64,000 nt of DNA from Hygrocybe punicea (GCA_963556145.1 OY744465.1:3286001-3350000), one strand, 5' to 3'; numbered from the stretch's first letter, positions 1 to 11,128 are shown. Program-made: numbers and translations. The notes: generated from the letters alone by a model not told the origin.

Positions 1-69
1 ATCCAATTCATCTCAGACTTTCCATGTGATTCCATCCCTGATTCTGTGAGGTCCCTCAGACCCAGTCCA
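1..69 (-). repeat. Truncated LTR of the element at 1-2581
   Basis: From CATCTCAGAC to the final GTCCA this matches the last ~70 bases of the repeat at 2436-2581 with a few transitions. The rest lies outside the window. Confidence 0.7.
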
Positions 70-559
70 TTGTGGTGATGAGAGTGCAATTCGAGCCACG
101 CCACCAGAGACCACCACATTCCACTCGCACGGACCCTTTTTGAGTACAGCAACAGAGATTTCCGAGCACAGAGTACCCCCCGAGAGCCCACCCATGTGAT
201 TCCATGCAGCCCACCCATGCAAAACACTACAAAAAACAATCTCCAATGGCCCCAGTGTTACATCCACATCATTCTACATGCCCCAAGACCATCTTCACGA
301 CTTTTTGTCCATCCTCACCATTCCACACAGCCACCTCGTGTAGCCACATCACCAACTGCACCCACCAAGAATCCGCCCATCCATGTGCACCCACAGCACC
401 CCACACTTGTTAAAACACCCCCAAGAGGCTGCCAAGCCAGATGATGAATCCAACAACGCCATCACGCAGCAAGATGTGCCCTCGACCTCACTGTCCCTGT
501 TTTCCACCACCCACTTTTCATCGGGACGCCTATGGGTGAGCTACTCAATACGCTGTAGA

Positions 560-1450
560 GGGTCAACGTCCCTCTGAGTCCGTATCATCAATATATCACG
601 AATCCGGACCAACCCGATGCCGCCATTCGACTTGCATTCGAACCCGACGTAACCCGACGCAACCCGACGTGACGTGACGTGACGTGACCCGACGTGACCG
701 ACATAACCCGACGTATGCCGCTTCGTCACAGCCGCTCTCAGACCAAATCCGGCAGCCTCAAACGCCTCGGAGTTCCAATTCCAGGAGATGGATCTCTTCG
801 GACTCAATGCCCGACTTCGGATTTACTTTATTTATGCATCCCATCGTCCTTTCGGAGATATGTAGGACTTTCTAGATCTTTTCCTTGCATATTCGTTTTC
901 CCCTCCATTTCCTGTCTTCGTTGCTTTGCAACCCCCCTTTCCACATCCCCATTCCAACCTTTCTTTGTAGCTTACCATCAGCCGAAGTAGACATGTCCGA
1001 AAGTAGATTACTGTTTCCTGTACTATAAAAACGGTCCCCGATGACCGTACAAAATAACATACCATTAGTCCCCGTTTCCCTCATAGTCAGAATTGTTTTA
1101 ATCCCTTCAAATGCTCGTCCACGTAGTTCCTTAGCTTTTTATAGTTCACTTCGTCGACTTTATCATTGTTCCCGTATATTTGTTCATCGTTTCCGACCCG
1201 ACCCGACCCGACCCGCCGTACCCGACATCGTCGGCATCGTCGGGTTCATTCGTTTTCAGTCCGTTCACCATCGGGTTCATCGTTATTAGTCCGTTTTCAC
1301 TCCGTTCATCGCCGGATTTGTCGTTACTAGTCGAGTTTATGCGGCGGCTTTACTTTTATTTCACTTTCACTTCACTTATTATCCCTGACACTGAATTATC
1401 CAGTCACTTCTACGCTGACACCCTCTGGTTAGGATATTATTTCTATATAG
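560..1450 (+). repeat. LTR-like repeat nested in the C-rich element
   Basis: This stretch differs in composition from its C-rich flanks and has a diverged relative at about 16885-17640. Shared landmarks in order are GAGGGTC..CCTCTGAG, TCA(C/T)GAATCCG, AACCCGACG, GATGGATCT, CGGAGATAT/TGGAGATAT and CTGACACCC near the right end. The copy at 17 kb has a TATA-like AGATATATAAAAG. An LTR is the simplest reading, but the ends and a TSD could not be fixed. Confidence 0.45.
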
Positions 1451-2435
1451 TTCTGAAGCCACCAAGAACCCGCATCTACAACGCAAACACTAACCGTACC
1501 CCTGTGTTCACACAGCAACCCCACGAGCTGTCCCATCACCTACCCCATCTTCGGCATCTCCATTTTCACGCCCACCCATCCATTGCCACATCGCCCAACC
1601 GCCATGTCACCAAGTCGACTGGCACACCTCGCCCATGTCGGCACCTTTTTCCTCAATCCCATGGGCCTAGCGCAACATGCCCATGTCGGCTTTCTCATGT
1701 GTACAACACCAGCATGGCCCCAATGGCCCATACCCCTGCAAATGGTGCATCTAAGCCCACCCAACGAAACGCAACGACGGGCCATCCACGCAAGAAGCTG
1801 CGAGCCCCATGTCAACTCATTTTACAGCCCCACAGGCCCACTCCCAACACGATCGATGCCTCCCATGCAAGAACAAGGTGGCAAAATCACCCCAACACAA
1901 ATAACACACCCCACCCCTCTATACCCCATTTCCGCACACACGACCCCACATCCCACACCCGTACACATTCATGCACTGCCGCAAGGACCCAACCATGCGA
2001 TAGGACCACCCCCATCCATGTACCGAGCAATGTGACCCCATTCACAACACCGCCATGGCCATGAACCCCACAACCCCACCCACATGACATACTATGACAG
2101 CTGTACCCCAAACGGATGCATTCACGGCCCCACCCATGCATCGTATGGCGGCCCCACATCCTCTCATGTTGACTCACACCCAACAACCCACCCACCAACT
2201 CTGCGCCATCTCATTCTGCCCCCTTTTCCACATTCCACTACCATTTTTTCATCTTTTTTTCACAATGACCCACCCTTGTTAGATCCATCTGGAGTAGACT
2301 AGTTTACACCTTTGCTTTTCTTTGTGTGCTTTGCATTCCCTTTTTGTTGTCTGCTTTTCTTTCAGTCCTTCCAGTTTGTTTCTGTTCTTTTCTTTCACTA
2401 GTGACAAGGGCATCGCTACAGAGAAGGGGGGCACT

Positions 2436-2581
2436 TGTAGTAGTTGTGCCTGGCACATCACGTGACCAGACCCTAGTCAGTAGGCAGTTCCAGATGTAGT
2501 AGCCAGTCCATCATCCCATCCATCTCAGACTTTCCATGTGATTTCGTCCCCAATTCCATGAGGTCCCTCGGACCCACTCCA
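2436..2581 (-). repeat. LTR (146 bp), TG...CA
   Basis: It starts TGTAGTAG, carries an internal TCACGTGACC box shared with the LTRs at 44135 and 45964 (in reverse), and ends CCCACTCCA. The matching repeat is at 1-69. Confidence 0.7.
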
Positions 2582-2792
2582 ACGGGTCACATGGGTTTAT
2601 CGTGTTAAGGTTACAATTGCTTGACATCCAGTTAGCTGTCAACCAGCAATGGTGATGCAGTTTCTACATCTATGACCCCCAGATAAAGAGGTAATAAAAG
2701 AGGAAAATGTCATAAAGGTGCAAACAGGACTTGAGACACTCCCAACGGTAACATGATAAAGTGCGATCAAATGCACGATCAAATAAACCAAC

Positions 2793-3162
2793 GTGGAGAA
2801 ATGCAAGGTAACTCAACTCAAAATATCTTGAAGTTATCTTGAAATTAATCCATGTTACTTTAATACTTCATTGTAAGAAAAAGTTTAAAATTTTTTTGAA
2901 TAATGTCAGTTCATTTTAAAGGAGGTTATCATACAAATATCTTGAGTGCTATCTTAAAAGAAATACAATTTCACAGTCTTTGAACATCTTTCTTTTCTTA
3001 TCATTTTTATCATATCTTTATCATACCTTTTTCAGAAATATTCAAAAAATATGCACTATATATTTAAATGTTCTCTGCAAATGACATGTTAAAATAATAT
3101 GGATTAATTTCCAAACAATTTCAAGATATTTTTATTAGAAATATTATCACTTGCATCCAGTG
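2793..3162 (-). repeat. MITE, diverged copy of the 6431-6793 family
   Basis: This is the reverse complement of the element at 6431-6793, with many point differences and small gaps. The right end keeps TTGCATCCAGTG. The left end is degraded to AATGCAAGG. The interior is AT-rich and partly self-complementary, with AATATCTTGAA..ATTAATCCAT at both ends. Confidence 0.65.
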
Positions 3163-3346
3163 AGATTTTTTTAAACTTCGATTGAAAAATATTTATTGGT
3201 ATTTTCATGCAATTGTCACACTAAGTCATGTGATGTGGTTATGGATGAGGTCTATCTTAAGCATTGGTGCTGGAGTTGCTTTGCCCATTAGTTATTGGCT
3301 AGTGTTGATTAACATTGATTCCTTGTGTTGTTCATAGCACTGGACT

Positions 3347-4197
3347 GCACAGGGTGCACAGTACCATACCATGTCACACAGTATCTTGAAAGTACTTGAC
3401 AAGTATACTAAATATCATTACCATAACATTCAACATGGTATTGTAACAGTATTCAGACATAAACTACAATACTTGTGCTCAAATTCATCTGAAGGTATGA
3501 AGGCAAATGAGACTTATACCTTTTCAATAACATCAAGCCTTTTGTTTCACTACTTTTACTGTATCTACAGCAAAGTACCGTATAGTTCGGATAGAATACT
3601 TGCAGCCTAAGATGAATAAAAGTATTAAACTAGTAAGGAAGTTGTGCCACTTTCACTACTAGGATACCTTTTGAATCCTTTCAAGATACAGTGTGAAATA
3701 GTATAGTACTGTTGCCATATTGTAGATTTAAGATACTGTGTCAATACTTTTAAGATACTGTTTCAGTACTTTTATTATAATAAAAGTATCTTACAAGTAT
3801 TGACACAGTATCTTAAATCCACAATATGGCAATAGTACTATGCTATTTCACACTGTATCTTGAAAGGATTCAAAAGGTATCCTAGTAGTGAAAGTGGCAC
3901 AACTTCCTTACTAGTTTAATACTTTTATTCATCTTAGGCTGCAAGTATTCTATCTGAACTATACAGTACTTTGCTGTAGATACAGTAAAAGTAGTGAAAC
4001 AAAAGGCTTGATGTTATTGAAAGGGTATAAGTCTCATTTGCCTTCATACCTTCAGAAGAATTTGAGCACAAGTATTGTAGTTTATGTCTGAATACTGTTA
4101 CAATACCATGTTGAATGTTATGGTAATGATATTTAGTATACTTGTCAAGTACTTTCAAGATACTGTGTGACATGGTATGCTACTGCGCACCCTGTGC
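3347..4197. mobile_element. Foldback element, 851 bp, nearly perfect palindrome
   Basis: The two halves are reverse complements around a centre near 3776 (TTATTATAATAA). Outer ends are GCACAGGGTGC and GCRCCCTGTGC. Both halves repeat AAGATACTGTG and AAGTACTT motifs. Each arm has an open frame of 79 codons with near-identical translation (3371-3610 plus, 3934-4173 minus), but this follows from the palindrome and resembles no protein I know. No clear target-site duplication was found. Confidence 0.7.
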
Positions 4198-4200
4198 TGC

Positions 4201-5720
4201 TAGTATCAAGCAAGAAAAAGTTATGACCTTTTAGGATGGGTTGGGCCAGTGCCAAGCTGGTGCCAGGCTGGAGCCAAGCCAAACCCTTCCTCAGTGATGG
4301 CTCAGCTTGGCTTAAAAGCTGAAAATTGCAAGAGCTAGAGGCGCACCGGGTACTTTGCGAGGGTCACCAGACATCAGTTGCCGTGGAGGCCTCGCAATGG
4401 TCCTGGCGACGTCAATTCGGGTGCATCACGGGTCGGGTAAGGGCGGAGTGGCCGCTACCTTACGGTCCTTACCCATGGGACCCGTATCCGGAACGGTTCC
4501 TGGGCAACCCGACTGTTTCGGGCATGGCTTCATGCCCAAACAGCGACTCGTGAGGGTGGCCGGCCACGTCAATTGACGTGGGCCTGGCCCTCGTGAGGTA
4601 TTTTTTGACCTCCTCACCTCGCGAGGGCGGCCGTCCATGTCAATTGACATGGGCCTGGCCCTCGCGAGGTGCTCAATGGAAGTCTTGCATTCTCGTGAGG
4701 CCATCCACATCAATTGATGTAGCCCTCGCGAGGTACTTGATGGCGCTGGTGCCCGTGCCCGTGCCCGTGCTGGTACCAGTACAGGTGCTGGCGCTGGTGC
4801 TGGTGCGTGCTGGTGCCGGTGCTGGCACCACTTCGTTACCCTCATTGCCATCACCTCGAAAGCACAAGATACACGTCATTCAATGTGCACCTGTGTTTAT
4901 GAGGTAATGGAAGAGGGTCACTGAGGGTGGGGTTGAGTGGGTGAGTGAAAATTATATGTTGAAGAAAACGAAAACATACCTGGGTCGGAGTGTGGGCGCA
5001 CCACACCTCCAACCATGTTCATCATCTCCCTGGCGCTTCGTCGGTGTGGTCACCATCGTAATAACTATCATTGTCGATGAATTGTCGTTGTCATGGCCGT
5101 GGTTGCCGGTCCCATTCTGACCGATGCCGCCAAACACATCCAAGACAGACAATCTGCATGAAGAAGGCTTATTGGACACGTACAATAAGCACCACAACAC
5201 GGCGGATAGGACATGTATACGCACAGATTTGTTTACCATTCGTTTGGCAGCTAGCAGTCAATGCTCGTGCCAGCAAAGTCTTGCCTGTGCCAGGCGGACC
5301 ATGGAACAGGACACCGCGTGGAGAGGTCACGGTAGTCGCAGTTGGGTTTGCGGTCGTGGTCATGGCACTAGTTTACCTTGTCAGTGTGGCCAGCCACCCC
5401 TTGCGATGTAAGGAATATAAAGCTCGTGCTCACCTCCTGACAGCTCCTGTTCACCTTGCGTAGACTGTCCCGACGTCAATTGACGTTGCAACGTTCATTC
5501 GCGAGTTGTTTGGCACCCGACGCGTGATTGCAGCCGTAGCGCCGGCATGATTGCAATAACTACCTTTTTAGGACGTAAACTGCAGCTTGAGCCGGAGCTG
5601 AGCCAAAGCCGAGCTGAAGCCGTTCCTGAGCAATGGCTCAGCTTGGCTCAGCTAGCCCAAAAAGGACAAGCCAGTGATAGCCGAGCCGGAGCCGAGCTGA
5701 GCTGAGCCGTGGCAACACTA
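4201..5720. mobile_element. GC-rich hAT-type non-autonomous element with captured gene fragment
   Basis: The right end GGCAACACTA matches the inner ends of the hAT-type elements at 21312 and 35458. The left end is uncertain and abuts the foldback ending at 4197. Near each end lies a related block rich in GAGCC/AGCTTGGCT (about 4240-4320 and 5590-5720). The interior has three tandem copies of a CAATTG-centred palindrome flanked by CTCGYGAGG (4547-4598, 4617-4669, about 4692-4732), a GTGCCC/GCTGGT triplet-like run (4740-4830), and a piece of an AAA+ ATPase gene on the minus strand. No transposase is present. Confidence 0.55.
5100..5363 (-). pseudogene. Captured fragment of an AAA+ ATPase gene (ATAD2/Yta7-like)
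   Basis: The minus-strand frame at 5363-5237 reads SPRGVLFHGPPGTGKTLLAR, an unmistakable Walker A P-loop of the AAA+ family. The surrounding residues (PRGVLFHGPPGTGKTL.ARAL) are those of the ATAD2/Yta7 bromodomain ATPase group. The coding piece ends at a splice-donor-like GTAAAC (5236), with a matching TGCAG acceptor at 5154, which implies an 83-nt intron. The following exon starts with DCLSW, as expected after the P-loop exon in that group. No Walker B motif, sensor or bromodomain follows; the reading frame decays into low complexity. Because it sits inside a transposon-like unit, it is read as a Pack-type capture of a host exon pair. The exact host family is an inference. Confidence 0.65.
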
Positions 5721-5879
5721 CCTGAGGCTGGCCTGAAAAATGATGTCCTGAGTGTGCTTACAAAGTGAACCCAAGGCCCAAAAGGGGACCTCATGCTCAG
5801 CACCACTCGGTAGGCTACCCTTGAAGTGGTGCCCAGCACCAACTGACTGGCACTAACCCAATATGGGATATGAGGTAAT

Positions 5880-6233
5880 GTGAGTGTAAAAAGTAAAAAG
5901 AAAAGGCTCCATCAGGAAAAACAATTTCGACTGAAATTGAACCTATGACTTCTGATATGATATGTACCCATCATTCCATCAAACTAAATAATCTTACTGG
6001 CTTTATGTGAACTTATTAATATATCAAGGTCTGGCACTGGCACATGTTCTTTGGCTTGTTCTGGCCATTGGCTTTGTTTGCCGAGATTTCACCCTGGGCA
6101 ACTCAAAGTCACCCTCAGGCCCAAACCCTGATTGCACTCAGCATTATATAATTTGGGCCTGAGGCCATAAAGGGGAAAATACCCTCAGGCCCAACAGTCT
6201 GTCTGGGTGTGTATTGGGCCACTATTCCCAACA
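5880..6233 (-). repeat. Partial LTR of a minus-strand Copia element
   Basis: Read on the minus strand, the sequence starts TGTTGGGAATAGTGGCC, identical to the LTR start at 57509, directly after a polypurine tract CCAAGGGGGAG (6234-6244). Further downstream it diverges from the other Copia LTR, and its far end is not defined. Confidence 0.6.
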
Positions 6234-6240
6234 CTCCCCC

Positions 6241-6831
6241 TTGGTTGAATACTCTTCAACTCATTCCAGGTTATTGCAAACATCATCCATGTATTCCATT
6301 ACATGTTCTGCTCTTTCTGGTTCCTCTCCAGTCAGTAGACCAGGTTTAGTTGTGAACTTTGCTTGAAGTGGGTGAGGTAACCCTTTCGTAAATATGTCCA
6401 CTAGATTTTATTTGGAAGGAATATATATGACACTGGATGCAAGCCATAATATTTCTGATAAAAATATTGTGAAATTGTTTTGAAATTAATCCATATTATT
6501 TTAACATGTCATTTGCAGAAAACATTAAGATATATGGTGCATATTTTTTGCATATTTCTGAAAAAGGTATGATAAAGATTATAAGAAAAGCAGAGATGTT
6601 TGCAAACTGTGAATTTATATTTCTTTTAAGATAGCACTTAAGATATTTTTATAATAACTTCCTTTAAAATGAACAGAAATCATTCAAAATGTTTTTAAAC
6701 TTTTTCTTACAATGATGTATTCAAATAATATGGATTAATTTCAAGATAACTTCATGATATTTTGAGTAGAAATACCATGACTTGCATCCAGTGTGACTTT
6801 AAGGATATAAGATGTAATGTGATCTTATAGG
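6241..6831 (-). pseudogene. 3' end of a Copia pol, split by a MITE
   Basis: The minus-strand translation near 6400-6250 matches the end of the Copia polyprotein at 57340-57500, including FTKGLP, the EEPER.EHVMEYMDDV stretch and the final TKGE before the polypurine tract. The same alignment resumes at 6797-6831 on the far side of the MITE at 6431-6793. At 6832 the alignment stops, where an AT-rich repeat starting ACTTGTTTAGTGGGCC is inserted. The intact counterpart at 57270-57320 serves as an empty-site reference for the MITE. Confidence 0.75.
6431..6793. repeat. MITE (363 bp), CACTGGATGCAAG ends, 3-bp TSD
   Basis: Terminal inverted repeats CACTGGATGCAAG / CTTGCATCCAGTG are flanked by TGA on both sides (6428-6430 and 6794-6796). 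The undisturbed Copia copy at 57300-57320 reads straight through the site with a single trinucleotide, which confirms a 3-bp duplication. CACTG ends with a 3-bp TSD suggest the CACTA/EnSpm group. Confidence 0.8.
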
Positions 6832-7980
6832 ACTTGTTTAGTGGGCCAGTGCTGTGCATGGCATAAATGAGTTCTTTTTTCCCCCTCCTCACTTTCATGA
6901 TGAAGTAAATCATAATATTAAATTGCATAAAGCATATTACATGTGGTATAAGACATATAGCATATGTTGTATATTGATAAGCTCACCTCTCACTATAGCA
7001 ACATAAAAAGTAGAAAAAATAAAACTGCATAGCGTGTCTCGACCTTCTCTCCCACTGTCATGTCTTCCTTGCTTCATCATTATGCAATATTCTCAGCCAA
7101 AAGAGAGAGCAACATGTCAACTGTCAAGTACAACTGCCTTTAAACAGTATGATAACAATTGACTTACATTTGCTCAACCCTACTTCTCCATAACCTTGCT
7201 ACACAACAGATGATAACATGAAGACAACTGTGCTTGAGTGGGCTAATATTGCATATGGCATGAACAAAGTCTTGTTTCTGTCATTGGATTTTTATTTGTA
7301 TGATTATTATGAACATCAATAAGTGATTTTGCTTGAAATATATAATTAGCATATAATATATACAGCGATATCACATTGAATTATATGTTTTAAGTAAAAA
7401 TATCATTATATCATCTGAGTTACACTAATTTCTGCTTATATGGCTGAGATTTCAGTAACAGTGGTCACATGTGACTATGACTCCTGTGATTACCTCAAAA
7501 TTTAGCATATATAGTATAAAATTGCCTTATATGGTTAGACTGGTCATATGTGACTGTCACTATTGCAATCAGCAAAAAAATTGCTATATAATATCAAAAA
7601 TTGCCTTATATGGTTAGATTGGTCACATGTCACTATCACACCTGACCTGAAATGTTTATATTAGTCAGCAGTTTGATTTTCAGCTGATTCTGATAAGAAT
7701 TAAGACCAGTACGAATATTTTGAATATAATCAGAAGGTAATTTGTCTTTTTTGAAGCCATTCATATCTGGATGCTTATGTAAGCTTGTCCACACATGGCC
7801 CCAACTGTATCTGATTTTCCAGTATCAGAAGTAGAATCATATCTCTTGCCCAACAAAATTTTGTCTATAGGCGATTAACTTTATCAATCAATCAATCAAT
7901 CAATCAATCAATTAATTATGAATCCTCACTGAACCAGGTCTGATGAAGAACGAGTCTTTTAATAAATTAAAAGAACTCGT
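6832..7980. repeat. AT-rich composite repeat ending in a 31-bp hairpin
   Basis: It starts ACTTGTTTAGTGGGCCAGTGC (again at 47456, and in reverse at about 51168) and ends with the palindrome ACGAGTCTTTTAATAAATTA..ACTCGT at 7950-7980 (again at 51853-51884). The second part, from TTGCATATGGCATGAACAAAGTC (about 7251), is closely repeated at 51169-51884 and, less well, at about 31267-31449. No coding capacity seen. Confidence 0.6.
7884..7911 (+). repeat. ATCA microsatellite
   Basis: Seven ATCA/TCAA units in a row, followed by ATTA repeats. It is part of the AT-rich repeat family. Confidence 0.9.
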
Positions 7981-8019
7981 AAAATGTAGATTGATATCCA
8001 TGTGTTTCATCTATGTTAG

Positions 8020-8160
8020 TGATGGACACTGTGGTTCGGTTCAGTCCAGTTCAGGCCAAAAAAATCTGAACCTTGAACTGAACCTTAGGTTCAGGTTCAA
8101 ACAGGTTCAGTTCAGGTTCACCCTGATCTGAAGCCTGAACCAAACCTGTAAGCGTATCAT
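8020..8160. repeat. GGTTCAG-rich block, possible hAT-type remnant
   Basis: It begins near TTAGTGATGGACACTG and carries many GGTTCAG/CTGAACC motifs, like the subterminal regions of the elements at 21312 and 35458. Both ends are too degraded to prove a transposon. Confidence 0.35.
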
Positions 8161-8239
8161 AAGGCTAGATTATATTTTATTTAGTATAAAGGCCTTAATT
8201 TTATGCCTTGTAGTTATATAGCATGAACAAAGGTTCCTT

Positions 8240-8853
8240 TAGCAGCATATTACGAGTTCTTTTAATTTATTAAAAGACTCGGTCTTTATCAGACCTGGTT
8301 GAGTGAGGGTTCGTAATTAATTAATTAATAAATTAATAAATAAAGTTGATCTCCTATAGACAAAATTTTTTTAGGCAATAGATGTGATTCTACATCTGAT
8401 CCTGGAAAATCAGATACAGTTGGGGCCTTGTCTGGCCAAGCTTACATAAGCATCCAAATATGGGCTACCTCAGACAGGACAAATTACTTTTCAATTATAT
8501 TTGAAATATTCATACTGACTTCAATTCTTATCGGAATCAGCTGAAAATCGAACTGCTGACTAATATAATCATTTCAGGTGAGGTGTGACAGTCATATGTG
8601 ACCACTCTAAGCATATAAGGTACTTTTTGATATTATGTAGCAAATTTTTTGCTGATCACAATGATGACAGTCACATGTGACCGGTCTAACTATATAAGAA
8701 GATTTTACACTATATATGCTAAATTTTGAGCTGATCACAGAAGTCATAGTCACATGTAACCACTGTTACTATATATGGAAATAATAGCCATATAAGCAGA
8801 AATGGGCTAAACTTAGATGATGTTACGAGTTCTTTCATTTATGGAAAACTCGT
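8240..8853. repeat. Inverted relative of the 7240-7980 repeat, bounded by hairpins
   Basis: Starting with the palindrome at 8251-8281 (TACGAGTTCTTTTAATTTAT then its complement), it runs as a diverged reverse complement of 7330-7980, sharing GTCACATGTGACC, CAGATACAGTTGGGGCC and GAATCAGCTGAAAATCGAAC. A second palindrome of the same type lies at 8824-8853. A related plus-orientation copy is at about 40650-41100. Confidence 0.55.
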
Positions 8854-9429
8854 TCTTATAAACCCGGTTTTCAGCCATTGAGGTGATTCATTCATTCATC
8901 TCAGGGACTGAGGGAAAATTGCGTCCCAATATGGCAACTGAGTTCAAAATCCCGTTTGACTGGTTTCATTCCAAAATTCAGAGCCTCTATTGACTTGCAC
9001 ACTGCATAGACTGTTACCAGATTTGACGAGGAGGATGTCATGGGGACTGTCCTGCTGGAAAAGAAATATGGAGGGGATCTGGTATGATTTGGGCTCTCTG
9101 TGAGCCATTTTTTGCCAAGGAAATGAGTCTAGATGCAATAACTAATGTTATACTGCCAATCAAAATGTGGTAATTTCTAACTGTATTTTAGTGTATGGCT
9201 AGGTCACTTTTGTCCACTGAAGGCAGTTGTAAAATGTGATATCTGAGTCTCTAGAATGCAAACAAGCAAGAGTGGTCCGGAGTTGTGGCTGAAATTAGAG
9301 TGGAGTCTTAAATATACAGTGAGAGCTTTTGAGCTCAGATGAGTGCACAAACCTTCTGTTGCTCAACAGCAACATCGTCAAGGGGGGGGTGTAACAGAGG
9401 TATGGACATAGTTTTATTGTCCTTGGTCT
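8854..9429. other. No recognisable feature
   Basis: Unique-looking, moderately AT-rich sequence between the hairpin at 8824-8853 and the satellite array. Short open frames only. It may belong to the same hairpin-bearing repeat, because arrays at 48.1 and 50.0 kb are also preceded by such a hairpin. Confidence 0.5.
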
Positions 9430-10375
9430 AGTACTGATGTCTGTACCCCCCGCAACCCGTTTCCATCAAAAACCAGGGGTCGGGAGGTCTGAGGACCTCA
9501 CATTCCCACCTTGTGCCCAACCAGCGCCCCCCAACGTTTTCAACCACCAGGACGCCCCACCCAGCCTTATGTTCGACCATCCCCGGCCAGTCTAGACCCC
9601 CCGCACCTCGTTCCCGTTGAAAATGAGGAGTCGGGGGGTCCCAGGCCCTCACGATCCAGCTATCTGCCCAACAACCAACATCCCCCTTTTTCAACCACCA
9701 GGACAGCCCGTCCCACCGCGTTTTCAACCACCCCCGGCCAGGCTACACCCCCTGGACCTCGTTCGCGTTGAAAACGCGCGAGTGGGGGGTCTCAAAACCT
9801 CGCGATCCGGCTGTCTGCCCTACCACCACCACCCTCCCTTTTTCTACCAACAGGACACCCGGTCCAGCCCCGTTGTCGACCATCCCTGGTCAGTCTAGAT
9901 CCCCCGCACCTCATTCCTGTTGAAAACGAGAAGTTGGGGGGTCTCTGGCCCTCGCATTCTGCCTGTCTGCCCAGCCAGCAACACCCCCCCTTTTTCATCC
10001 CCCAGGACAGCCCGTCCCGTGACTTTTTCGACCACCCCTGGCTAGGCTACACCCCCCGCACCTCATTCGTGTCGAAAACGAGGGGTCGGAGGGTCTCCGG
10101 CCCTCACATTCCGGCTGTCTGCCCAACCAGCAACCCCCCCCCTTTTTTCATCCCCTGGGGATGCCCCATCCTGTCCGGTTTTCGATCACCCCCAGCTAGG
10201 TTACACCCCCCGCACCTCGTTCGTGTCGAAAATGAGGGTCGGGGGGGTCTCAGGCCCTCGGATTCCGGCTGTCTGCCCAACCACCCCCCCCGTTTTCACT
10301 CACCATGTCACCCTGTCCCACACCCCTCATCTAGATCCCCGTACCCTGTTTCTCTTGAAAACGTGAAGTTGGGGG
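9430..10375 (+). repeat. Satellite array, ~150-bp unit, about six copies
   Basis: The landmark CCCCCCGCACCTCRTT recurs at about 9447, 9597, 9748, 9900, 10052 and 10206, with a partial unit near 10336. Each unit contains GAAAAYGAG.GGTCGGGGGGTCT, CTGTCTGCCCA and ACCACCAGGACA. Related arrays are at 43371-43710 and 50035-50875, and a single unit is at 58912-58985. The open frames across the array repeat with the unit and are not genes. Confidence 0.85.
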
Positions 10376-10796
10376 TGTCAGGCCTTCCATTTTTGACTCA
10401 TATATTTACTTATATTTAATTATTAAATAGAAATTAAATATTATATAATCAATTTCCAAATTTATCTTTGAAATCTAAATGCTACACTTGTGACACATCA
10501 TCTGCTAGTGCATAACATGCTATTCTACTGTGTTGTGTTCCTACTGCTCCTGCTGTTCCCCATTCCCTCTGGTCTCAACAGTTCTCATGTCTGTTTTACG
10601 GTTCCTTTCTTGTTGTCAGTGACACATTCTGACCATTCATTTAACTTGTGTTGCATGACAGGCCAATGTGAATGCCAATGCATCATTGCATATGTGATTT
10701 CTTCACAAAGATGGGTTGGTTTATCTGACCATTGATTGAAGCACCAGAAATCTCTGGTGGCCTTGTTTACACGGTACACGGCTCAGTCCACTATGT
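10376..10796. other. No recognisable feature
   Basis: AT-rich sequence after the satellite, with no motif or repeat that I can name. Confidence 0.5.
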
Positions 10797-11128
10797 AATG
10801 TTTCAATTATCCGTACCATATACTATACAAAACACCTGAGTTGCTGGTATTAGAATATCCCAACATAAACATGATTACCAGCCATCAAATAACTGTAAAT
10901 GTAAATGACAAGTCAGTAAATTTGTATCTAAGAGGTATTGTATATGTTGGAGGATATCACTCTACATCTCAATTCATATCAGAAGATGGCACAATTTGGT
11001 ATCATGATGGTATGACAACTGGAGCAACATGTAAGCAAGATGGTCACATTGGTATCATGTCAGATGATGGTTTTAAAAGATATGAAGATAAAATTCTTGT
11101 GCTAGCAGTTTATGCTCAAAACCAGTAA
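10797..11128 (+). pseudogene. Domain fragment with a GIVYVGGYH..WYHDG pattern (possible C19-like peptidase end)
   Basis: The frame is open from 10800 to a TAA at 11126-11128 and continues upstream of the first ATG (10841) with PELLVLEYP, so it is the C-terminal part of a larger protein. The order PELL.LEY, LRGIVYVGGYH.TSQFIS, TIWYHDGMTTG and VLAVYAQ is a layout I associate with the last ~90 residues of basidiomycete proteins that resemble ubiquitin-specific (C19) peptidases, where the GG.H..S and W...DG segments form the His box. No upstream catalytic Cys region is seen, so it is a fragment or captured exon. The codons look genuine and there is no internal stop. The family assignment is tentative. 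Confidence 0.45.

Larger units (their letters stand above)
1..2581 (-). mobile_element. TRIM/LARD-like non-autonomous LTR element, cut by the window start
   Basis: Two direct repeats bound this unit: a truncated copy at 1-69 and a full one at 2436-2581 that starts with TG and ends with CCA. The full repeat is recognisably the reverse complement of the 156-bp LTR at 44135-44290. The bases next to it (GGGGCACT before 2436) are the reverse complement of AGTGCCCC, which follows that LTR. The interior is rich in C and CA, with many CCCACCC and CATCC runs, and shows no gag, protease, RT or integrase motif, so it is non-autonomous. The long open frames inside (for example 1180-2064) follow from base composition. 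The element is read as minus strand relative to the one at 44135. Confidence 0.7.

Noticed and set aside
1180..2064. 294-codon plus-strand frame
   Set aside because: C- and CA-rich sequence poor in stop codons inside a non-autonomous LTR element; the translation is low-complexity T/H/P with no motif.
8944..9138. Possible short minus-strand gene
   Set aside because: No motif, no homologous copy in the window, no splice or start context. Length is within chance.
9430..10375. CRISPR-like array
   Set aside because: Unit of ~150 bp without short identical repeats and unique spacers; the genome is eukaryotic.
9934..10419. 161-codon frame in the satellite
   Set aside because: Repeats with the ~150-bp unit; no conservation of the frame between units.
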